Shown here: positions 59,081 to 64,000 of the stretch, piece after piece | How positions within the stretch are numbered: the first letter of the stretch is position 1 | Layout: each line of letters opens with the position of its first letter | Assembly (NCBI RefSeq): GCF_050107595.1 | Contig: NZ_JBNILH010000006.1 | Coordinates: forward strand, 253,573 to 317,572 | Length of the DNA stretch: 64,000 bases | Direction: 5' to 3' | Source of the DNA: Bacillus_AB infantis_C | Lineage (GTDB): Bacteria; Bacillota; Bacilli; Bacillales; Cytobacillaceae | Program-made: the position numbers and the translations under genes | Notes under the pieces: generated by a model | Told to the model about the DNA's origin: nothing | Database searches by the model: none | Seen by the model: the letters and a program-made list of their open reading frames with translations, nothing else

Positions 59081-60373
59081 TTATAAGCCTAAGCGGTCAA
59101 AAATGGTGTCCACATGCTTGATGTGATAGTTATAATCGAAGCAGTCTTCAATTTCCTCTGCAGACAGCCTGGAAGAAATCGTTTCATCGGCTTCCACAAG
59201 CGATTTGAACGCTACCTGCTTCTCCCATGCCTCCATCGCCCTCGGCTGGACAACGTCATATGCCTCTTCACGGGCCATGCCTTTATTGATCAAGGCAAGC
59301 AGCACACGCTGGGAATAGATGAGGCCAAGTGTGCGGTCCATATTTCTCTTCATGTTCTCCGGGAACACGGTGAGATTCTTAACGATATTCCCAAATCGGT
59401 TCAGCATATAATTCAGGGCAATCGTTGCATCCGGAAGAATAATCCGCTCTGCCGAAGAGTGTGAAATATCGCGCTCATGCCATAACGGCACATTTTCATA
59501 GGCTGTGAGCATATGGCCTCGGATCACTCGTGCAAGGCCAGTCATATTCTCAGATCCGATTGGATTGCGCTTATGCGGCATGGCAGAAGACCCTTTCTGC
59601 CCTTTCGCAAAAAACTCCTCAACTTCACGGGTTTCACTCTTCTGAAGTCCGCGGATTTCAACTGCAAACTTCTCGATGGAAGTCGCAATCAGCGAGATGG
59701 CGGCCATATAGTGGGCATGGCGGTCACGCTGAAGTGTCTGCGTTGAGATAGGCGCAGGCTGGAGGCCCAGCTTCTCGCACACATAGCTTTCCACGAATGG
59801 GTTGATATTGGCGTAGGTCCCGACAGCACCGGACATCTTCCCGAACTCAACGCCGGCAGCGGCCTGCTTGAAGCGCTCCAGGTTCCGCTTCATTTCCTCA
59901 TACCATAAAGCCAGCTTCAGCCCGAAGGTTGTCGGCTCGGCATGAACACCGTGCGTGCGCCCCATCATGACTGTGTATTTATGTTCTTTTGCTTTATTCT
60001 TCAAGATTTCAACGAAATTCTCCAGATCCTGAAGAAGGATGCTGTTAGCCTGCTTGATCAGGTACGAAAGAGCCGTATCCACTACATCCGTGGAAGTGAG
60101 GCCGTAATGCACCCATTTCCGCTCTTCACCGAGCGTTTCTGAAACCGCGCGGGTGAATGCCACCACATCATGGCGCGTCTCCTGCTCAATTTCATTGATG
60201 CGTTCGATATCGAATGAAGCATTCTCACGGATTTTCTGCACATCTTCTTTTGGGATGTCCCCTAGCTCCGCCCATGCTTCACAAGCAAGGATTTCTACTT
60301 CCAGCCAGGCCTTAAAGCGATTTTCCTCTGTCCAAATCGCTCCCATTTCAGGTCTTGTATAACGTCCAATCAT
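59081..60373 (-). CDS. purB: adenylosuccinate lyase
   Basis: 430 residues, fumarase/aspartase fold. It acts twice, splitting SAICAR and adenylosuccinate. The signature GSSAMPHKRNP holds the catalytic serine loop. HGVHAEPTTFG and TSTDVVDTA are present. The start is ATG 60373, overlapping the purK TGA (ATGA), with TGGAGG upstream. Confidence 0.97.
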   Translation of the reverse strand: MIGRYTRPEMGAIWTEENRFKAWLEVEILACEAWAELGDIPKEDVQKIRENASFDIERINEIEQETRHDVVAFTRAVSETLGEERKWVHYGLTSTDVVDTALSYLIKQANSILLQDLENFVEILKNKAKEHKYTVMMGRTHGVHAEPTTFGLKLALWYEEMKRNLERFKQAAAGVEFGKMSGAVGTYANINPFVESYVCEKLGLQPAPISTQTLQRDRHAHYMAAISLIATSIEKFAVEIRGLQKSETREVEEFFAKGQKGSSAMPHKRNPIGSENMTGLARVIRGHMLTAYENVPLWHERDISHSSAERIILPDATIALNYMLNRFGNIVKNLTVFPENMKRNMDRTLGLIYSQRVLLALINKGMAREEAYDVVQPRAMEAWEKQVAFKSLVEADETISSRLSAEEIEDCFDYNYHIKHVDTIFDRLGL

Positions 60374-61530
60374 CGTAAAACCTCCATACCTTCTTTTGCT
60401 TTGCTCCATATTCCGCTGCGGTCTATCTCGGCAAGCGCTTCTGCCGTTGACGGCCGCAAAAGTGTTGCATGCCCCATTTTTCGCTTATGCTTAGGTTCAT
60501 CCTTACCATACAGATGGATCTTCCAATCCTTCAGGCCCGGAATCGCCTTGATCACATCTGACTGGTGCTCTCCTAATATGTTGACCATAACTGCCGGATT
60601 TAATAGCCTCGTGCTTGCAAGCGGCCAATTGCACACAGCCCTGATATGCTGCTCAAACTGTGAAGTTTCACAGGCCTCGATTGTATAATGACCTGAGTTA
60701 TGCGGCCTTGGAGCCAATTCATTTATGTAAATCTCATCCCCGTCAGATAGAAACATCTCCACTGCAAGCGTACCAACCAGCCCAAGCGCTTCGCCGATCT
60801 TTTTGGCCAGGTTCTCAGCCTTGCGTGCGGCACTCTCGCTGATATCAGCCGGTACAATGGTTTCATGCAGGATATTATCTTTATGAATATTCTCTCCTAC
60901 CGGAAAAACAGCTGTTTCCCCATCGGGATTTCTTGCAATAATCACAGAAATTTCCTTTTGAAAAGAGATCCACTTTTCCAGGACACAGATGCCTTTTTCA
61001 AGCAGCTCTGCAGCAGCAGGAATATCATCTTTTGAACGAATCACATATTGGCCTTTGCCATCATAGCCGCCGCGTGCCGTCTTTAGTACCGCAGGAAAAT
61101 CAAGCTTCTCTATATTATCATAAATATCGGCCGCCTTTTCGATGCAGGCGTAAGGCGCCACCTTTGCCCCTGCCCGTTCGATCGCTTCCTTCTCAGTCAG
61201 GCGGTCCTGCGTTGTGCGGAGCAGTTCAGATCCCTGGGGAACATAGGCATGGCTTGTCAGCCAGTCAAGCGCCTCGGCATTGATATTTTCAAATTCATAA
61301 GTGATCACATCGCTCGCCTCAGCAAGCTCCTTTATACAAAGCAGGTTATCGTAGCCGCCGACAATCTGCCGGTCGGCAACCTGGCCGCAGGGAGAATCCG
61401 GTGCGGGATCAAGGACAGCAATCCTGAACCCCTGTGCCTTCGCTGCCAATGCCATCATTCTCCCCAGCTGTCCGCCCCCGATGATTCCTATCGTCTGTCC
61501 AGGCAAAATTGTTTGTTTAGACAAGTTCAT
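60370..61530 (-). CDS. purK: N5-carboxyaminoimidazole ribonucleotide synthase
   Basis: 386 residues, ATP-grasp. It carboxylates AIR with ATP and bicarbonate. IGIIGGGQLGRMMALAA, ARGGYDGKGQ and NELAPRPHNSGHYTIEA are visible. The start is ATG 61530, with GGAG seven bases upstream; it overlaps the end of purE by 14 bases. Confidence 0.97.
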   Translation of the reverse strand: MNLSKQTILPGQTIGIIGGGQLGRMMALAAKAQGFRIAVLDPAPDSPCGQVADRQIVGGYDNLLCIKELAEASDVITYEFENINAEALDWLTSHAYVPQGSELLRTTQDRLTEKEAIERAGAKVAPYACIEKAADIYDNIEKLDFPAVLKTARGGYDGKGQYVIRSKDDIPAAAELLEKGICVLEKWISFQKEISVIIARNPDGETAVFPVGENIHKDNILHETIVPADISESAARKAENLAKKIGEALGLVGTLAVEMFLSDGDEIYINELAPRPHNSGHYTIEACETSQFEQHIRAVCNWPLASTRLLNPAVMVNILGEHQSDVIKAIPGLKDWKIHLYGKDEPKHKRKMGHATLLRPSTAEALAEIDRSGIWSKAKEGMEVLR

Positions 61531-61999
61531 CACTGCTCTCCATTACTTCCTGTTTTGTCTGCAGCCTCATGCTCTCAATCCTGTCTGCAATCTCCGCATC
61601 AAAGGCTCCCAGCATCTGTGCAGCAAGGAGGGCTGCATTGACTGCACCTGCCTTTCCGATAGCCACTGTTGCTACAGGAACACCGCCTGGCATCTGAACA
61701 ATGGACAGCAGCGAGTCAAGTCCGTTAAGCGCCTTGGATTGGACAGGCACCCCAATGACCGGCAATGTCGTTTTCGCTGCCACCATTCCTGGCAAGTGAG
61801 CTGCGCCGCCAGCTCCTGCGATGATCACTTTTATCCCGCGGTCTCGTGCTTCTTCTGCAAACCGGAACATCAAATCCGGGGTTCGATGGGCAGAAACAAC
61901 CTGCTTTTCATAAGAAATCTCAAGCTTATCCAGCATGCCGCATGTATGCTTCATCGTTTCCCAGTCAGATTTGCTGCCCATAATAACAGCCACTTGCAT
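61517..61999 (-). CDS. purE: N5-carboxyaminoimidazole ribonucleotide mutase
   Basis: 160 residues, class I PurE. It moves the carboxylate from N5 to C4 of the imidazole. MGSKSDWETM, SAHRTPDLMF with the catalytic His, and AGAGGAAHLPGM are present. The start is ATG 61999, with GGGGGAG upstream. First gene of the operon. Confidence 0.97.
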   Translation of the reverse strand: MQVAVIMGSKSDWETMKHTCGMLDKLEISYEKQVVSAHRTPDLMFRFAEEARDRGIKVIIAGAGGAAHLPGMVAAKTTLPVIGVPVQSKALNGLDSLLSIVQMPGGVPVATVAIGKAGAVNAALLAAQMLGAFDAEIADRIESMRLQTKQEVMESSDELV

Positions 62000-62029
62000 A
62001 TGCCTCTCCCCCAATTCTAATCTTCCACA

Positions 62030-62094
62030 AAAAATAAAAAGCCCGGACAGTTACTTTTCACTATTTACTAATAGAGAAAGTAATCTGTCCGGGC
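62030..62094 (-). terminator. purine-controlled terminator in the pur leader
   Basis: A 10-bp perfect GC-rich stem (GCCCGGACAG / CTGTCCGGGC) with a long internal AT-rich helix, followed by TTTTTATTTTTT. It lies between the riboswitch aptamer and purE. Confidence 0.93.
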
Positions 62095-62162
62095 TCGGAT
62101 AATAAAGGATAGCCCCTAATATACACAAGGAAGCAGACCCTTGAACCGGTCATATCAGCTTT

Positions 62163-62233
62163 CCCTTATAGTCCGGCCATTTACGGCAGCCAGGTAGAAA
62201 CTTATGGGCCATATCCCCATTATTATATAAGGG
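62163..62233 (-). promoter_or_regulatory. guanine-type purine riboswitch
   Basis: P1 is formed by CCCTTATA and TATAAGGG. The core reads GATATGGCCCATAAGTTTC-TACC, then CCGTAAATGGCCGGACTATAAGG, matching the purine aptamer. The base that recognises the ligand is C (GACTAT), the guanine/hypoxanthine type; adenine-sensing members have U. Ligand binding should favour the terminator downstream. Confidence 0.95.
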
Positions 62234-62280
62234 TAAATCTTTATATAAATATAATTTAAATTGTAATCTTATCTAACAAC

Positions 62281-62310
62281 ATCTTACCAACTATCCTATC
62301 GGGGTGTCAA
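62281..62310 (-). promoter_or_regulatory. purEp: sigma-A promoter of the pur operon
   Basis: On the minus strand TTGACA (62305-62310) and TAAGAT (62281-62286) are 18 bp apart, about 48 bases before the aptamer. Confidence 0.8.
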
Positions 62311-62313
62311 CTA

Positions 62314-62357
62314 CTATTCGAACAATAATGATTGATAATAGGATAATGTTCGTGTTT
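62314..62357. promoter_or_regulatory. PurR operator (two inverted PurBoxes)
   Basis: On the minus strand CGAAC (62348-62352) and GTTCG (62319-62323) lie 30 bases apart centre to centre in AT-rich sequence, just upstream of the -35. This is the spacing and orientation of the B. subtilis PurR control site. Confidence 0.75.
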
Positions 62358-62560
62358 TACTCTTCCTTTTTTGCTTCAAAGACTATCTGCCGTCCTGCTG
62401 GCTCATAAGTGACATTACCGCCGGTCTTCACTTCTTTAAATATCGGCTTCTCCGTCCTCCTAACAGGCACATAGCCTTCTTTAGCTATGCGGTCCAGGCA
62501 TTGGCCAATCGTTTCATTTTCAAGGACTTCAAACTGCTTCTTTTTCTTTTCCTTGCTCAT
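62357..62560 (-). CDS. yebG: NETI-motif protein YebG
   Basis: 67 residues. The NETI motif appears in FEVLENETIGQCLDRI, and the C-terminus has RRTEKPIFKEV. The family is small and cytoplasmic and has no known function. Its ATG overlaps the yebE stop (ATGA), as in other Bacillus species. It ends within the PurR operator. Confidence 0.9.
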   Translation of the reverse strand: MSKEKKKKQFEVLENETIGQCLDRIAKEGYVPVRRTEKPIFKEVKTGGNVTYEPAGRQIVFEAKKEE

Positions 62561-63099
62561 GAATACAATTTTCCTTTCCTGACAGATTTCACCCAGAAGC
62601 CGCCGTGGATTGTCTTAGGCTCATAGGCGATAATGAAGGCTTTAGGATCAAGCTCCTTGATCGTCTGGTACAGCTTCAGCTCATATTTCCTCGGCGTCAG
62701 AATCTGCATAGCCATCCGGTCGCCCTCCAGTCCATTGGCAGCCCAGTTGGTTACACCATAGCCTTTTTCCCTCAGCACCCTGGGAACGTCTTTATCATAT
62801 TCTTTTGTTATTACATTAACCGTTATATATCCAAGAGCAAGCTTCTCTTCAATCTTCATGCCGACAACAACACCGATTCCGTATCCTACAGCATATGCGA
62901 CTAAATTCTGGATCTGATCCAGATTATCGAGTACAAGCCCCAGTCCAATTACATAAATGACCACTTCGATCATACTGATAAAAGCGGCCAAATAACGCTG
63001 CCCTTTCAGCGTAAGGATCATCCTGATCGTAAAAAAGGAGACATATACAATATTAATGACAAGTATGATGGCAACCATCACTAAACTATTTTCAAGCAA
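62557..63099 (-). CDS. yebE: UPF0316 membrane protein YebE
   Basis: 180 residues. Three N-terminal helices (to about 90) are followed by a cytoplasmic DUF2179-type domain (TVNVITKEYDKDVPRVLREKG and KLYQTIKELDPKAFIIAYEPK). The start is TTG 63099, with AAGGAGG eight bases upstream; the frame runs six codons further. First of two coupled genes upstream of pur, as in B. subtilis. Confidence 0.9.
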   Translation of the reverse strand: MLENSLVMVAIILVINIVYVSFFTIRMILTLKGQRYLAAFISMIEVVIYVIGLGLVLDNLDQIQNLVAYAVGYGIGVVVGMKIEEKLALGYITVNVITKEYDKDVPRVLREKGYGVTNWAANGLEGDRMAMQILTPRKYELKLYQTIKELDPKAFIIAYEPKTIHGGFWVKSVRKGKLYS

Positions 63100-63119
63100 A
63101 AAATAAACCTCCTTCAAGC

Positions 63120-63700
63120 CTCTGCCTTAATTCAACGTAAATCCCTATTGTACAAGAGAAATCTGCATTTGCGAACCATTTAGAAAAAAATAAATTGATC
63201 TTTTTGTTATGTTAACCTATTCTCCCAATGATAAAACTGCTGCAGGGAGCGGGTGAGCAGGGAAATGAAGGGAAGTTGGGAGAAATGATGCCTTTTTAGG
63301 AGGCAGCGTGGGCTGGCGGGGCGGTTTAGGAGTTAAGGAGCAGCAGGATGGTAATGGTTTTTGGTTATTAAGTAAGCGGACTGACGGGGGGCTGGGGTTG
63401 GAAGATTGGGCAGGATTAAGTTCAGCTGGTAAAAATGTTGGTGGTGAGTTGAAGTTTAGGGCAATTCGTTGATTATGATGGGGAGTTGGTAAATTAAATG
63501 GGGAAGTCGGTAAATTAATCAGCCAATTGATTAAATAAACCACAAAGTTGGTAGATTATCGGACCAATTGATGAAATTCGCAGCCAAAGCAGCTGCTCTC
63601 CCCATCATTCTAATCAAAAACCCTGCTCATGCGCCTGCCCCGGGCACTAATTTCCTCTCAAGAACCCTTTTCTTATTAAAACCTTCTCCTTTTCCCAAAA
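63120..63700. other. intergenic region with short repeats
   Basis: No convincing gene is present. Between 63430 and 63590 the words GGGAGTTGGTAAATTAA, GGAAGTCGGTAAATTAA and AAGTTGGTAGATTA recur; read on the minus strand they are TTTACCAACTCCC-like and resemble the words at 38.4-38.7 kb. The minus-strand frame at 63217-63543 is low in complexity and unlikely to be coding. Confidence 0.6.
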
Positions 63701-63706
63701 AAAGCA

Positions 63707-63735
63707 CAAAAAAAGAACAGTCTCACAGACTGTTC
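63707..63735 (-). terminator. rRNA operon terminator
   Basis: A 9-bp perfect stem (GAACAGTCT / AGACTGTTC) followed on the minus strand by seven T residues, just after 5S rRNA. Confidence 0.92.
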
Positions 63736-63741
63736 TTCATT

Positions 63742-63860
<119 letters not shown>

Positions 63861-63929
63861 TATTTAGATGAGGTTTTTGTTCCCTCAAAACTAGATAATG
63901 CAGAAGAAGAATTACAAAGCAATCAAATG

Positions 63930-64000
63930 TGGTTAAGTCCTCGATCTATTAGTATCTGTCAGCTCCACGTGTCACCACGCTTCCACCTCAGACCTATCAA
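63930..64000 (-). rRNA. rrl: 23S ribosomal RNA, 3' end (partial)
   Basis: The minus strand reads into the conserved 3' end of 23S rRNA (GGTCTGAGGTGGAAGCGTGG ... AGATCGAGGACTTAACC). Most of the gene lies beyond the right edge of the window. Confidence 0.92.

Noticed and set aside
63217..63543. Minus-strand open frame of 108 codons upstream of 5S rRNA
   Set aside because: Product is Pro/Leu/Asn low-complexity, no ribosome-binding site, and the region is made of short repeats.

Overview
The window comes from a spore-forming member of the Bacillaceae. Gene order around pur, yerA-yerB-yerC-pcrB-pcrA-ligA-camS and gatCAB is that of Bacillus, Shine-Dalgarno sequences are strong, and TTG and GTG starts are frequent. 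A manganese-oxidase (mnx) locus like that of marine Bacillus SG-1/PL-12 suggests a Mesobacillus-, Cytobacillus- or Rossellomorea-like organism; this species guess is inference.

Layout, left to right. 0-5.7 kb: an ECF sigma / zinc anti-sigma / membrane protein operon, a cysteine hydrolase with an AhpD-like partner, an Lrp regulator, two tiny proteins, a lipoprotein and an FAD oxidoreductase. 5.7-10.7 kb: signal peptidase I, a methyltransferase, plsY, a frameshifted NUDIX gene, a nitronate monooxygenase-like enzyme and a thioredoxin-like protein. 10.7-14 kb: gatCAB. 14-20 kb: an MFS transporter broken by an in-frame TGA and preceded by a possible leader peptide, a cupin, a VanW protein, a NUDIX hydrolase, two kinds of interspersed repeat, yueI and aceA.

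20-31.6 kb is the unusual part. A 1217-residue multicopper oxidase with the size and copper motifs of MnxG is preceded by genes matching mnxD, mnxE and mnxF. Around them lie Sco-like and TlpA/ResA-like thiol proteins, a pair of related membrane proteins, and several Cys-, His- or Glu-rich proteins that look like spore-surface components. Candidate sigma-K promoters lie at the edges. Together they plausibly build a Mn(II)-oxidising outer spore layer. Several members, including a shared LPP-x-YPV domain and a 25/26-residue acidic repeat protein, are not ones I can assign to a named family.

31.7-38 kb: two related sodium/proline symporter genes (one translationally coupled to a 34-residue membrane peptide), pruA with a cre-like site, and a NERD protein. 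38.7-48.5 kb: camS, ligA, pcrA, pcrB, yerC, yerB, yerA. 49-62.4 kb: the complete purine operon purEKBCSQLFMNHD on the minus strand, controlled by inverted PurR boxes, a sigma-A promoter, a guanine-type purine riboswitch and an intrinsic terminator. 62.3-64 kb: yebG, yebE, a repeat-bearing intergenic region, 5S rRNA and the 3' end of 23S rRNA, all on the minus strand.
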